A stretch of 64,000 nucleotides of DNA from JAHEEL01 sp963785245 (lineage in GTDB: Bacteria > Actinomycetota > Acidimicrobiia > Spongiisociales > UBA5794): assembly GCA_963785245.1 (NCBI GenBank), contig CAWAUO010000006.1:430365-494364 (forward strand), read 5' to 3'. Of the stretch, positions 16,808-27,402 are shown piece by piece (the first letter of the stretch is position 1; every line of letters starts with the position of its first letter). The position numbers and the translations under genes were made by a program. Below the pieces are notes generated by a model. That model worked only from the letters and a program-made list of their open reading frames with translations. It had not been told where the DNA came from and made no database searches.

Positions 16808-18778
16808 TCAGATCACCCGATCATTTCCCCCGTCGATCGGGATGTGCGCTCCGGTGATTCTGGAGAAGGTCGAGCCGAGCATCGTGGCGACCACTCCAGC
16901 CACATCGGCACTCGTGATTTCGATGCTCATGAGGTTGCGCCGCTTGTACTCCTCGACGCTCAACCCGTACCGGGCGGCCCGCTCGGCGAGGAGTTCGTCG
17001 GTCCACAACGCCGTATCGAACACCGCGTCGGGATGCACCGAGTTGACGCGGATGCCGTCTGGGGCCCACTCGAGCGCAACGACGCGGGCCAACTGGTTGG
17101 CCGCAGCCTTCGAAGCCGAATACGCCGATGCTCCGGGTCCGGGAGCGGCCACGTTCTTCGAACCGATGACGGCCACACGACCACCGCGTGGTGCAAGCAC
17201 GAGGAGCGGATGCACGAGCGAGAGCATCTGAGCGAAGGCGTCGACGTTGACCGACATCGCCTTGCGCCATGCCACCGGGTCGTGCGCCGAGATGGGAGCG
17301 GACTCAGGGAAGAGGCCGGCCGACGCCACGAGCATGTCCACACCGCCAAAGCGATCGACGGCTGCATCGAGCGCCTCCGAGGTCGACTCAATCGAGGTGA
17401 GATCGCACGGTATCCCGAGGAACGCAGCATCGTCGGAAGCGTCGCGGACCGATGGGCTGATATCGAGTCCGACCACCGCCGCACCACGGTCGAGGAGTTC
17501 GCGGGCGCACGCCCGCCCGATCCCCGATGCCGCTCCCGTCACGACAGCTACCTCGCCGGTGAACTCGCCGGTCTCGGCAACCCGGTCGAGTTTGGCCTGC
17601 TCGAGTTCCCAGTATTCGAGGTCGAAGAAGTCCCCCGCCGAGAGCGCGGTGTATCCGCCGAGAGCGGTCGCCTGTTCAATGATCCAGATCGTGCGACGGT
17701 AGATGTCACGGGCGGTGTCCGCGGCGCCCACATCGGGGCCGGCCGTCAGCATGCCGAGTTCCGAATCGAAGATCACGCGGGGTGCCGGGTCGAGCATCCG
17801 CACCGGGCCGACCCGCGGCTGATTCTCTTCGAAGTAGGAGCGGTACGCGTCCGCGTAGGCATCGACGTCGCGACCGAACATCGGGACGTTCTTGGTCCAG
17901 ATCACATGGTCGGGTGTGGCCGGACCCTGACCCGCGACCTCCTCCAGGTCGCTGCGGCGGCTGAACGCCCAGCTTTCGTGGTCGCAGTGCCGGCTCATGA
18001 TGAACGGCGCTCCGGCCGTGCGCGAGATCTCGGCACGAAGCGATGCGAGGACGGATCGGTCGGCGCTGGGGGAAGCACCAACCGATCCGAGAGGTTCTTC
18101 GCGGTCGGAGGACTCTTGAAGGTAGGTTTCGGCCTCGGTCACGAGATCGATCATTCTGTCGTACGCCTCATGTGGGTTCGCACCGAATGTGAAGAGGCCG
18201 TGGTTCATGAGGACGACGCCGATCGTCTCATCGGTGAGGCGGCGCCCGAGTTCGACGGCGGCTGCCCGGCCGATCCGGAACCCGGACCGCGCATAGGGCA
18301 CCACGACGACCCGGTCCCCATACAACTCCTCGACGCGGTCGCGCCCATTGGCGGTGCTCGAGATCGCCAGAAGGGCGTCCGCGTGGGTGTGGAGCACGGC
18401 GCGATCGGGGATGATGGCGTGGATGATTGCCTCGACCGAGGGGCTTGCGGCGGTTGCATCGAGCAGGGCGGTTCGCAGTTCGTTCGCCATCGCCGTATCC
18501 GAGAGCGTCTCCAGGTCGGCGAGTCGACGGATGGCAGCCAAGCGCACCGGGGCGAAGCCCTCGGCCTCGATATCGACCAGGTTCCAGCCGCTGGCCTTCA
18601 CCCAGACCGCTTCGAGGTCGCGACCGAAGACATCGGATTCGGTGCGCTTGATCGAGCTATTCCCGCCGCCGTGGAGCACGAGCGAGGGCTCCGACCCGAT
18701 GAGGCGGGAGGCATACACGAGCTCGCCGAGCGGGCCTCCGAAGGCTGCTGCCTCCGTGTCGTTCCATCGATTCTTCAC
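16808..18778 (-). CDS. Class II aldolase / short-chain dehydrogenase fusion
   Basis: Bifunctional protein of 656 residues. The N-terminal part is a class II (fuculose/rhamnulose-type) aldolase with zinc-binding His130, His132 and His193 (HTHAD, MNHGLF). The C-terminal part is a short-chain dehydrogenase with TGAASGIG at 414-421 and the catalytic pair Tyr553-x3-Lys557 (YSASK). Such fusions are best known from rhamnose breakdown, where the aldolase gives dihydroxyacetone phosphate plus lactaldehyde and the dehydrogenase oxidises the aldehyde. Rhamnose isomerase and kinase are absent here. Next to two mtnA genes it more plausibly cleaves a 5-substituted or deoxy ketopentose-1-phosphate. It starts at GTG, 18 bases after the upstream mtnA paralogue. 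Confidence 0.88.
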   Translation of the reverse strand: MKNRWNDTEAAAFGGPLGELVYASRLIGSEPSLVLHGGGNSSIKRTESDVFGRDLEAVWVKASGWNLVDIEAEGFAPVRLAAIRRLADLETLSDTAMANELRTALLDATAASPSVEAIIHAIIPDRAVLHTHADALLAISSTANGRDRVEELYGDRVVVVPYARSGFRIGRAAAVELGRRLTDETIGVVLMNHGLFTFGANPHEAYDRMIDLVTEAETYLQESSDREEPLGSVGASPSADRSVLASLRAEISRTAGAPFIMSRHCDHESWAFSRRSDLEEVAGQGPATPDHVIWTKNVPMFGRDVDAYADAYRSYFEENQPRVGPVRMLDPAPRVIFDSELGMLTAGPDVGAADTARDIYRRTIWIIEQATALGGYTALSAGDFFDLEYWELEQAKLDRVAETGEFTGEVAVVTGAASGIGRACARELLDRGAAVVGLDISPSVRDASDDAAFLGIPCDLTSIESTSEALDAAVDRFGGVDMLVASAGLFPESAPISAHDPVAWRKAMSVNVDAFAQMLSLVHPLLVLAPRGGRVAVIGSKNVAAPGPGASAYSASKAAANQLARVVALEWAPDGIRVNSVHPDAVFDTALWTDELLAERAARYGLSVEEYKRRNLMSIEITSADVAGVVATMLGSTFSRITGAHIPIDGGNDRVI

Positions 18779-18796
18779 TACTCCCCCAGTCGCGGG

Positions 18797-19914
<1,118 letters not shown>

Positions 19915-19918
<4 letters not shown>

Positions 19919-21006
19919 ATTGGAACAGCGGCGACGTGGCGCTGCTTGCGCCGGGACAGAGTGAACGAGAAGATCAGTGCGACCACGAGCACGAGGCCCT
20001 TGACCACGTCCTGCCAGTAGTACGGGAAATTCATCATGGTCGTCCCGGTCAGGAGAATGCCGATCAGGAGGGCACCGAGCGTCGTACCAAAAGCATTTGG
20101 CTTGTTCGCTCCGAGCACCGAGTAGCCGACCAGCGCAACCGCTACGGCGTCGAGCAGCAGCGAGTTACCCGCCGAGATGTCGCCCTGCCGGATTCGAGAG
20201 GCAAGGATCATGCCGGCGATCGAGGCGAAGACGCCGGAGATGATGTAGGCCAACGCCTTGTAGCGACCAACGCGGGCACCGGCGAGGCGGGCGGCTTCCG
20301 GGTTGGTGCCGACGGCGTACATGATGCGACCCCACTTCGTCCTCGATAGGAAGAACCACGTTGCGATTGCCAAAACGCCCCACATGATCACCGGATACGG
20401 GATCGGCCCGAGCGAACCCTTGTTGATCTCGATGAATCCCTCGGTGAACTTCCCGGGTGCGACCGAGCCATCCCGAAGGATCAGGCCGGAGGAGACCGAC
20501 TGGCCGTCAACGGGGACGAGCTTCAAGCCCTGTATCAAGAACATCGTGGCGAGCGTCGCGAGGAGATCCGGGATCTTGAGCGCCACGATCAAGACTGCGT
20601 TGAACACGCCGATCAGCGCGCCGGCACCGAGGACTGCCAGGACGGCGACGGGTCCGGTCTGCGCATAGATGACCATCGTCATCGCGGCGACGGTAACGGC
20701 CATGCCCACGGTGGCTCCGACTGAGAGATCGAGACCGCCAACCACCATCGTGAAGGTGATCCCGAGGCCGGCGATCGCGACCACCGAGGTGAACTTCAAC
20801 ATCGAGAACATCGTCGACGACATGCGGAACGATGGAAGCGTCACGAGGAATAGGATGAAGAAGAAGACGGTGAGAACGATGAAGCCGTACTTCACGACCC
20901 AATCACGGAAGTCGGTCTTCGGCTTCTCGGCGACAAGCACAGGCGCCCTCGGTGGCTTGCTCGGCGGGGCGGTATCCGCCCCTGACGATGGCTGCTTGAT
21001 ACTCAC
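19915..21006 (-). CDS. Sugar ABC transporter permease (RbsC/LsrC type)
   Basis: Integral membrane permease of 363 residues in the branched-chain/ribose permease family. After a short hydrophilic N-terminus rich in Pro and Ala there are about eight to ten hydrophobic segments, with the conserved GLDLSVGATVGMA near residues 88-100 typical of RbsC. It begins at a GTG that overlaps the ATPase stop by 4 bases. Only one permease gene is present, so it presumably forms a homodimer, as RbsC does, whereas Lsr systems use two permeases. It works with the ATPase at 21003 and the lipoprotein at 22549. Confidence 0.92.
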
Positions 21007-22511
21007 TTGGTCGCCTCCGAAAGTCGCTCGAGAATCTCTTCTTCACTGGTATCTGTCAGATAGGCATCGTGTTGCAGGTTGCCGTCGGCGAGCACGATGA
21101 CCCGGTCAGATACCTGCATGATCTCTCCGAGGTCCGTGGACATCACGATGACGGCGGACCCGGCGGCGGCGACTTCACGGGTCTTTTCCGCAAGGTCGTG
21201 TCGCGCCCCGACGTCGACGCCCTGGAACGGCTCGTCGAGAATCATCACCGTCGGCTGTTTGCGCAGCCACCGGCCGACGACGACCTTCTGCTGGTTGCCG
21301 CCTGAGAGTGAAATGACGGGGTCGTCCTCCGATTGGGCGACGACTCCGAAGTCCTTGATGACCAACTCACCGACCTTGTCTTCGGCGCTCGCGTTGAGGA
21401 CGCCGAAGCGAGAGACATCGCCGAGGAATGGGAACGTGGAGGTTGCGGTGATGCTCCAGTCCTTGATCATCGTCTTGGCCGCCCGGTCCTCCGGGACCAT
21501 GTAGACGTCATCGGCGATGGCGTCGGCGGGAGCTTTCGGGGAGTAGGGCTCACCCTTGAGCGTCATCGACCCTGCCTTGAACGGTTCGGCACCGAAGATG
21601 CCCTGCCCGAGTTCGCGCTGACCCGAACCGAGCAGACCGAAGACGCCGGTCACTTCGCCGGCCCGGATTCCGAGGTCGAAGGCCGAGGCCTTGGGGAGCA
21701 CGCGAACGCCATTCAATTCGAGCACGGTCTCGGTTCCGCGAAGCTCTCCGGTGCGTTCGTGTGGATCCTGTTCCGCTTCCCCAAGCATGTCGTGAAGAGC
21801 TTCGGCCCAGTCGATGGGAGGAACGTGATCGCTGCGGATGACGCCGTCTCGCAACACAAGCAACCGATCCGCGATCTGTTCGATCTCACCCAAACGGTGG
21901 GAGACATAGAGGACGGCCACGCCGTCATCGCGAAGCTGGCGGATGACGTCGAACAGGCGGTCGGCCTCGGTCTGGGAAAGGGCGGAGGTTGGTTCGTCGA
22001 GGATGAGCAACTTCGGCTCGTGGACGAGCGCACGAGCGAGGAGGATGAGCTGCTGATCGGCGATCGGGAGGTCGTAGACGTCGCTACGAAGGACCTCATC
22101 CGACCAGTTCAAATCAAGGACCGCGGCGACCTTTCGCGCGCGAGGGACGAGGCCGCGCAGCGACTGTGCACGGGGTACCTCGTTATTGACGATGTCGTCG
22201 AAGAGGAGGTTCTCGGCCACGCTGAGTCCGGGGACGACACCGTCTGCAATCTTCTGGTGGACCGCCTCGATGCCGTACTTTCGCGCGGTCATCGGATGGT
22301 CAATGGATACGGCGGCACCATCGATCACGATGGTGCCGCCGTATCCGTTGTATACACCGGAGAGAACCTTGATGAGGGTCGACTTGCCTGCGCCGTTGGC
22401 GCCGAGCATGGCCGTCACCTTGCCGGATTCGAGGTCGAGGTCAATGCCCTTGAGCACCTCATTGGCGCCGAAGGCCATGGTGATGCCTCGCATCTCGATC
22501 ACGGTGGTCAT
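21003..22511 (-). CDS. Sugar ABC transporter double ATPase (RbsA/LsrA type)
   Basis: Cytoplasmic ATPase of 502 residues with two fused ABC domains. The first has an intact Walker A (GANGAGKS, 37-44) and a DEPTSAL Walker B. The second has a degenerate Walker A (GLLGSGQRELG) but a good LSGGNQQKV signature and DEPFQGVD. This asymmetry is normal for RbsA-type importers of ribose, xylose or AI-2. Upstream is the substrate-binding lipoprotein and downstream, with overlap, the permease. It energises import of the sugar that the locus degrades. Confidence 0.93.
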   Translation of the reverse strand: MTTVIEMRGITMAFGANEVLKGIDLDLESGKVTAMLGANGAGKSTLIKVLSGVYNGYGGTIVIDGAAVSIDHPMTARKYGIEAVHQKIADGVVPGLSVAENLLFDDIVNNEVPRAQSLRGLVPRARKVAAVLDLNWSDEVLRSDVYDLPIADQQLILLARALVHEPKLLILDEPTSALSQTEADRLFDVIRQLRDDGVAVLYVSHRLGEIEQIADRLLVLRDGVIRSDHVPPIDWAEALHDMLGEAEQDPHERTGELRGTETVLELNGVRVLPKASAFDLGIRAGEVTGVFGLLGSGQRELGQGIFGAEPFKAGSMTLKGEPYSPKAPADAIADDVYMVPEDRAAKTMIKDWSITATSTFPFLGDVSRFGVLNASAEDKVGELVIKDFGVVAQSEDDPVISLSGGNQQKVVVGRWLRKQPTVMILDEPFQGVDVGARHDLAEKTREVAAAGSAVIVMSTDLGEIMQVSDRVIVLADGNLQHDAYLTDTSEEEILERLSEATK

Positions 22512-22548
22512 CGGTGGCTCTCCCCGGTATCTCTCGTTGTTGGTACGC

Positions 22549-23676
22549 CTAGAACTCGACGGCCGGGATCCAGCTTGCGGACTGCACCTCTGCGAGGTTC
22601 AACGCCGGAAGCTGCGACCGCAGGTCAACCATGTTGGTGATGCTGTTCTCGACGAGGAAGTCCTGCGTCACGAGCACGCCCGGGAAGTTGACCAGGCGAG
22701 CGTCCTGCTCACCGGCGAGTTCAAGCGCCATGGTGCGTGCAACGGCGGCACCGATCGCGTTCGGGTCGGTGGTCGCCGTGGCCTTCCACGGGCTGCCTTC
22801 TTCAGTCATGACCTCAATGTCGGCGTTCGAGATGTCGATCCCGTATGCCCACACGTCGGCTTCCATGTTGTTCTCGTAGATCGCGGCGACGGCGCCCTTG
22901 GTCAGCTCGTCGTACGGAGCGAAGATCGCCCGAATGTCCGGGTTGGCCTTGAGGGCTGCATCGACGAGCTGTGCGTTGTCGGTTGCGACAGCGTTCGTGA
23001 ACTCACCGACGAAGAACTCCTGCGTCCACGGGGCAGCAGCAACATACTCTTCCCAGACGACGTGACGACGGTCGAGCGGTGCAATGCCGAGCACGTTGAC
23101 GTAGCCAACGTTCTGGTCGCCGCCGATGTCCGCGAGCATCTGCCCGAGGGACAGGTCGGCGAGGCTTGCATCAGACTGCTGTGTCTGGACGGCCTCGGGG
23201 GCGCAGTCCTGGACGGCGATGTCGTAGATCACGACCGGAATGCCGGCTGCGATTGCGTCATTGATGAGCGGACACATGGTGTCCGTCTGGCCATGGTCGA
23301 CGATGATGCCGGTGACGCCGGAGCCGATTGCGGTCTCCATGTCGGTGGCCTGCTTGCCGTTGTCGGCTTGCGCGTCGTACCACTGGTACTCGATGCCGAT
23401 GGCGTCGAGCTGCTGCTTCGCACCATTGGTCCACTGCTGGAAGTAGTCGCCGGCACCACTGTTCTGGACGACGGCGATCTTCACCGGCGTGTCGCCGTTG
23501 AACGGCGCCGGAGCGTCGGACTCGGGTGCGGCCGTCGTGCCGACGTCTTCCGTGGTGGTCGTCGTTGATTCGTCGCTCGCGTCATCAGTGTCTTGGGAAC
23601 ACCCTGCGGCGATCAAGGCAAGGCTCAGAAGGATCGCTAGAAACAGGATCCCCTTCCGCCTCAATACGGTCATCAT
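22549..23676 (-). CDS. Periplasmic sugar-binding lipoprotein of the ABC importer
   Basis: Type I periplasmic-binding protein (peripla_BP_4/LacI-like fold) of 375 residues. A basic N-terminus and hydrophobic stretch end in a lipobox with Cys26 (LIAAGCS), then a Thr/Ser/Asp-rich linker before the two-lobed binding domain. In an actinobacterium it would be tethered to the outer face of the membrane. It resembles RbsB/LsrB-type binders; the residues that fix ligand identity cannot be read with confidence. It is the first gene of the transporter operon, and the paired palindromes at 23825-23856 lie about 150 bases upstream. Two consecutive ATGs make the start ambiguous by one codon. Confidence 0.92.
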   Translation of the reverse strand: MMTVLRRKGILFLAILLSLALIAAGCSQDTDDASDESTTTTTEDVGTTAAPESDAPAPFNGDTPVKIAVVQNSGAGDYFQQWTNGAKQQLDAIGIEYQWYDAQADNGKQATDMETAIGSGVTGIIVDHGQTDTMCPLINDAIAAGIPVVIYDIAVQDCAPEAVQTQQSDASLADLSLGQMLADIGGDQNVGYVNVLGIAPLDRRHVVWEEYVAAAPWTQEFFVGEFTNAVATDNAQLVDAALKANPDIRAIFAPYDELTKGAVAAIYENNMEADVWAYGIDISNADIEVMTEEGSPWKATATTDPNAIGAAVARTMALELAGEQDARLVNFPGVLVTQDFLVENSITNMVDLRSQLPALNLAEVQSASWIPAVEF

Positions 23677-23824
23677 CTCGCTATTCCTCCTTGTCGCGGT
23701 GACGGGTTCGACGAGTGCTGACGGTGATACGGCTCTCGATCACTCCACGTGATCGCGTTGCTGTTCGTTGCCAGTCACTCCATGGAGCTCCGTTTCGGGG
23801 CTAGCCGTCGCCGATATGGTCGCG

Positions 23825-23856
23825 TGCACGAATGTGCACCACTGCACAGGCGTGCA
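23825..23856. promoter_or_regulatory. Tandem palindromic operator upstream of the ABC importer operon
   Basis: Two near-perfect copies of TGCAC-N4-GTGCA, TGCACGAATGTGCA (23825-23838) and TGCACAGGCGTGCA (23843-23856), with centres 18 bp apart. They lie in the 334-base gene-free stretch 23677-24010 upstream of the binding-protein gene. They are the strongest representatives of the motif shared with 9064 and 16722. The rest of this gap shows no coding potential I can support. Confidence 0.78.
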
Positions 23857-24010
23857 CGCTACTACCGCCGAAGATGAGATGTCAACTCATCGGGGCTCCG
23901 TCTCCGTGGCACCTCCACGCCCGCGAAGTGAGCGGATTCGACCAGTCGGTCGCCAACGATGCAATCACCCACGGCACCAACGGATAATCAACGCGGGATG
24001 GCGCGTGGGA

Positions 24011-25192
24011 TCAAGCCCGGGGAAGGCGGAAGGCCACACACCCGCCAGGGCCGGGGTCTGCCCAGATCGTCCCACCAAGGGCCTCGACGAATCCCCGGGC
24101 GATGGCAAGACCGAGACCGGATCCTCCCGTCGAACGTTCCCGCGATGGGTCGTCCCGCGTGAATCGTTCGAACGCTTCGTCGACAAATGCGAGGGCAAAT
24201 CCGGGTCCTTGGTCGAGCACGCGCACGACGGCGCCGTCATCGTCCCGAACTTCGACGACAACCGCGGATCCGGCAGGAGCGAACCGGATCGCATTGTCGA
24301 GCAGATTGCGAAGCACACGGCTCACCGCCTCAGATCCACCCACCGCGACGGCGCGTTGGTCGGCGCTGAGTTCCAGCCGCACATCCGCTGCCGACGCCAC
24401 CGGTGTCAGAACTTCGATGGCCTCGTCGGCGAGTTCAGTGACATCGATCGACGCACGCTCGATCTCAACGACGCCTTCCTCGAGACGAGAGAGCAGGAAA
24501 AGGTCGTCGACCAGAGAACTGAGGACGGCCACGTCCCGATCCATCGAACGGAGGTACCGATCGGGGTCGGGGGCAAGCCCGTCTTCGAGGGCTTCGACCG
24601 CAGCCCGCAGCGAAGCGAGCGGCGTGCGCAGATCATGGCCGATTGCTGCGAGGAACCGGCGCCTCGCGTCGTCGTACGCCCGGCGCTCTGTCTCGCGCTG
24701 CTCCAACTCCCCCGCCATCTGGTCGAAGGTGCCGGCAACGGTCCCTACTTCGTCGGCTCGAACCACGCCGGTCCGCGCTCCGAGATCTCCCGCCTGAACA
24801 CGCTCGGCTGCAAGCGCCGTCGCTTCGAGATCACGCGTGAGGTCTCCGCTGACCGAGACGGCGAACGCAACGGTCGTGACCACCGCAAAGAACAGCACGA
24901 CGATCAACAGATTCAGGTCGTGTTGGGAAAGGAACATCTGCTGGGCTGCGATACCGATCGTGAGGGCGGCGATCGCCAGCCCCGCGAGTCCCACGATCAG
25001 AACGCTGCGGCGGATCGAGTGTGACCGGCGTGCACCCCATCGGATTCCGAACGCAAGGACGGCGGCGAATGCGGCGATCAGAGCGAAGATCACCGCGAGG
25101 AGCACCCGGTCGCCTGCGGTCGGCTGCATGGAGATTTCAAACGCGACCAACCCGACGAGCACCGCGCCAAGGAGCCAGATCACGGCCTTCAT
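24011..25192 (-). CDS. Two-component sensor histidine kinase
   Basis: Membrane sensor kinase of 393 residues. About four hydrophobic segments span the first 120 residues with no large extracytoplasmic loop, followed by a HAMP-like linker (ATALAAERVQAGDLG), a HisKA domain with the phospho-accepting His in IGHDLRTPL, and a HATPase domain (NLLDNAIRFAP and DQGPGFA motifs). I start at the ATG at 25192, which overlaps the response-regulator stop in an ATGA coupling, rather than at 25234. The stimulus is probably membrane-borne or intramembrane. It pairs with the OmpR-type regulator just upstream. Confidence 0.88.
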   Translation of the reverse strand: MKAVIWLLGAVLVGLVAFEISMQPTAGDRVLLAVIFALIAAFAAVLAFGIRWGARRSHSIRRSVLIVGLAGLAIAALTIGIAAQQMFLSQHDLNLLIVVLFFAVVTTVAFAVSVSGDLTRDLEATALAAERVQAGDLGARTGVVRADEVGTVAGTFDQMAGELEQRETERRAYDDARRRFLAAIGHDLRTPLASLRAAVEALEDGLAPDPDRYLRSMDRDVAVLSSLVDDLFLLSRLEEGVVEIERASIDVTELADEAIEVLTPVASAADVRLELSADQRAVAVGGSEAVSRVLRNLLDNAIRFAPAGSAVVVEVRDDDGAVVRVLDQGPGFALAFVDEAFERFTRDDPSRERSTGGSGLGLAIARGFVEALGGTIWADPGPGGCVAFRLPRA

Positions 25193-25887
25193 GGTTCGAA
25201 CCGATAACCGACGCCCCATACCGTCGCGATCCACCGGGGCTCATTCGCGTCGCGTTCGATCTTGCGCCGGATTCGCCGGATGTGAACCGTCACGGTGGAC
25301 GCATCCTGCCACTCCGTCGACGACTCCCAGACCTGTTCGAGGAGCTGGCTCCGCGAGAAGACTTGCTTCGGCGCAGCAGCAAGGAAGGCCAGAAGGTCGA
25401 ACTCCCTTGCGGTGAGATCGACCACTTGGCCGTCGACACGGACCTCTCTGCTGCGACCGTCGATCGCGAGTCCATCGAACTCCATCGACGGTGCCGGAGC
25501 CGGAGGCTCGGGCTTCCCTGCTCGACGGAGGACGGTCCCGACGCGCGCCGCAAGCTCCCGTGGCGAGAAGGGTTTGACAACGTAGTCGTCGGCACCGAGT
25601 TTGAGGCCAAGCAGCCGATCGGTCTCCTCGGTCCGGGCAGTCAGGAGAATCACCGGGATGTCGTCGCGCTCACGGATGTCGGCAAGGATGCTGTAACCGT
25701 CGATCTCGGGGAGCATCACGTCGAGCACGATCAGGTCGGGCCGCTCCGATGCGATGAGTTCCTGCGCGGCTCGTCCCGCCGACGCCTGCAGCGTCGCGTA
25801 CCCCTCGCGCTCGAGATAGGTGCAGACGACCTCGCGGACCATGTCCTCGTCGTCGACAACCAGCACGGTGGCAGGTGAAGCTCCCAT
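25189..25887 (-). CDS. OmpR-family response regulator
   Basis: DNA-binding response regulator of 232 residues. The receiver domain has the acidic pair in VVDDED, the phospho-acceptor Asp in LIVLDVMLPEIDG and the Lys of VVKPFSPREL. The C-terminal winged helix ends with the usual RRIRRKIE and VWGVGYRFEP. It is co-translated with the histidine kinase (4-base overlap). Targets are unknown. Upstream, bases 25888-26074 contain a short tandem repeat and a terminator hairpin. Confidence 0.92.
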   Translation of the reverse strand: MGASPATVLVVDDEDMVREVVCTYLEREGYATLQASAGRAAQELIASERPDLIVLDVMLPEIDGYSILADIRERDDIPVILLTARTEETDRLLGLKLGADDYVVKPFSPRELAARVGTVLRRAGKPEPPAPAPSMEFDGLAIDGRSREVRVDGQVVDLTAREFDLLAFLAAAPKQVFSRSQLLEQVWESSTEWQDASTVTVHIRRIRRKIERDANEPRWIATVWGVGYRFEP

Positions 25888-25967
25888 CCAGACATCGTAC
25901 GGGGAAGAGGCGGATTGATGCGGTGTTCGCCTGCGAGTTCAGGGATTGTTCATTGGACAAGGCTGCC

Positions 25968-25995
25968 AGCTCGCAGCTCGCAGCTCGCAGCTCGC
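25968..25995. repeat. Four tandem copies of a 7-base repeat
   Basis: The heptamer AGCTCGC is repeated four times without interruption in the gap between the response-regulator gene and a terminator. It is too short and has no spacers, so it is not a CRISPR. A slippage-prone microsatellite is the simplest reading. Confidence 0.8.
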
Positions 25996-26004
25996 AGCCG
26001 ACGC

Positions 26005-26036
26005 GACTGGGGCCCACATTGCTGCGGGCCCCAGTC
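26005..26036. terminator. Strong bidirectional terminator-like hairpin
   Basis: An 11-bp perfect stem, GACTGGGGCCC (26005-26015) with GGGCCCCAGTC (26026-26036), encloses a 10-base loop. It lies just past the end of the minus-strand membrane-protein gene (stop at 26075) and upstream of the two-component operon. There is no long T tract, as is common in GC-rich genomes. Confidence 0.7.
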
Positions 26037-26074
26037 TCTTCGTCGCCTACCTTCGCGGTAGGGGGTTGGTTCGA

Positions 26075-26812
26075 TCAGCTGACCGGTTCGAGATCCTTCT
26101 TCGCGTCGGACTCGGTTGCCTTCGGCTTCGTGGCCTTCTCTTCCTTCGTGGCCCACACCAGACCGAGGCCGGCAACGAGCACCGTGAGGCCGATGGCGGC
26201 CAGCGTGCCGGCGATCGCAAGACCAAGCTGCAGTGCGGAATGCGTGACGGTCCCGACGCCGAGCTCACCGATCAGGCCGTGCGCCGTGCCACTCCATGCC
26301 TGGCCGCGTGCCGGACCCTCGAGTGGATGCATGCGATCGAAGTCGGTCCAGTAGCCGCCAAGGCCGGCACCAACGCGCTCCGGGCTTCCGATTTCCTGAA
26401 TGGCGACCTCGTACTCCCCTGCGGCGAACGTCTCACCGTTGTACTCGGTGCCTTCTGCGAGCACCACGGTCTGCGTGCCGTGCAGCGTGTGATAGGCGAT
26501 CGTCGCCATCTGGAACATGTACTCGGATGCCGTATTGACCAACGGGTCATTGGCGTCCAGATCGGCCGACTTGACCGGGTAGCCCCACGTATCGGTCAAC
26601 AGCGCCATGATTGCGTCTGCGCCTTCGGTGGTGCCGCGGTCGACGAGCTGTCCGTCTTCGTTGTAGCTGAGTTCGACGTTCTGGGCTTCACTGAACGACT
26701 GGAGCGAGCCGTAGCCGTCCTGCACCTGGGTGTAGGCCACTCCACCGGAGATCACGAAGATCACTCCGACTACTGATAGGACGATTCCGAGAGTTCGGAG
26801 TCGCTTTGCCAT
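26075..26812 (-). CDS. Conserved membrane protein with two end-placed helices
   Basis: Protein of 245 residues that I do not recognise by family. One hydrophobic helix lies at residues about 8-28, then an acidic, probably extracytoplasmic domain (about 30-185), then a second helix (about 195-222) and a charged Lys/Glu/Asp-rich tail. The layout is that of a small cell-surface protein held by both ends. It has its own terminator at 26005-26036. The gap 26813-27021 to the divergent ArsR-type gene should hold both promoters, but no clear box is visible. Confidence 0.65.
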   Translation of the reverse strand: MAKRLRTLGIVLSVVGVIFVISGGVAYTQVQDGYGSLQSFSEAQNVELSYNEDGQLVDRGTTEGADAIMALLTDTWGYPVKSADLDANDPLVNTASEYMFQMATIAYHTLHGTQTVVLAEGTEYNGETFAAGEYEVAIQEIGSPERVGAGLGGYWTDFDRMHPLEGPARGQAWSGTAHGLIGELGVGTVTHSALQLGLAIAGTLAAIGLTVLVAGLGLVWATKEEKATKPKATESDAKKDLEPVS

Positions 26813-27021
26813 GTCTGCCTCCTAGGGGCGTTTCGGGATTGAGTTCACAAGGGAGCAGTTCATCGCATTTCGACGATTAACGATAGGGCCATCAGTCCCT
26901 AGCTCTATGGACCAATGGCAGAACGTCCGCCACGGGGTACCGAACGGCCGATTCGTCGTTCCACGATGAACGGTCTTTCGGCCCCATCGCAGGGCACGAT
27001 GGGCTTGATACGCTCCCTCAC

Positions 27022-27366
27022 ATGGAACTGAAACCGCCGCCGGCGTGCCTCGACGATGACCCACCGATCGATCCCACCCCACTGACCGTTGACGAGATGG
27101 CCGCCATAGCGAAGGCGATGGGTCACCCGGCACGGATGGAGATCATCGACTACTTCCAGGAGTGCAAGCCGCACACGGTCGGAGAGATCGCATCGCACCT
27201 CTCCCTGGCGCAATCCACGGTCTCTGAACACCTGAGGATCCTCCGGGCGGCGAACATCCTGCGAACCGAGGAGGACGGTCCCCGCACCTGGAACTGCCTG
27301 AACCGGGTCGTCCTGAAGCGCTTCGCGAGGGACACGGAGGCAGTCACGGTAAGACTCGACCGCTGA
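27022..27366 (+). CDS. ArsR-type HTH transcriptional regulator
   Basis: Small winged-helix regulator of 114 residues. The helix-turn-helix TVGEIASHLSLAQSTVSEHL is clear, followed by the wing LRAANILRTEEDGPRTWNCL. The N-terminus has one Cys and the centre another (ECKPHT), but there is no CxCxxC metal box, so it need not be a metal sensor. It is divergent from the membrane-protein gene at 26075 and convergent with ltrA. It may control the former; that is inference from position only. Confidence 0.82.
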   Translation: MELKPPPACLDDDPPIDPTPLTVDEMAAIAKAMGHPARMEIIDYFQECKPHTVGEIASHLSLAQSTVSEHLRILRAANILRTEEDGPRTWNCLNRVVLKRFARDTEAVTVRLDR

Positions 27367-27402
27367 GGGTGAGATCCGAAGCGATCGGCGGGCTCGATGC
27401 TG

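Noticed and set aside
16808..18778. A rhamnose catabolic aldolase
   Set aside because: The domain layout fits, but no rhamnose isomerase, rhamnulokinase or rhamnose transporter regulator is near. The partner genes are MtnA paralogues.
25960..26000. CRISPR-like direct repeats
   Set aside because: The unit is 7 bases with no spacers, so it is only a microsatellite.
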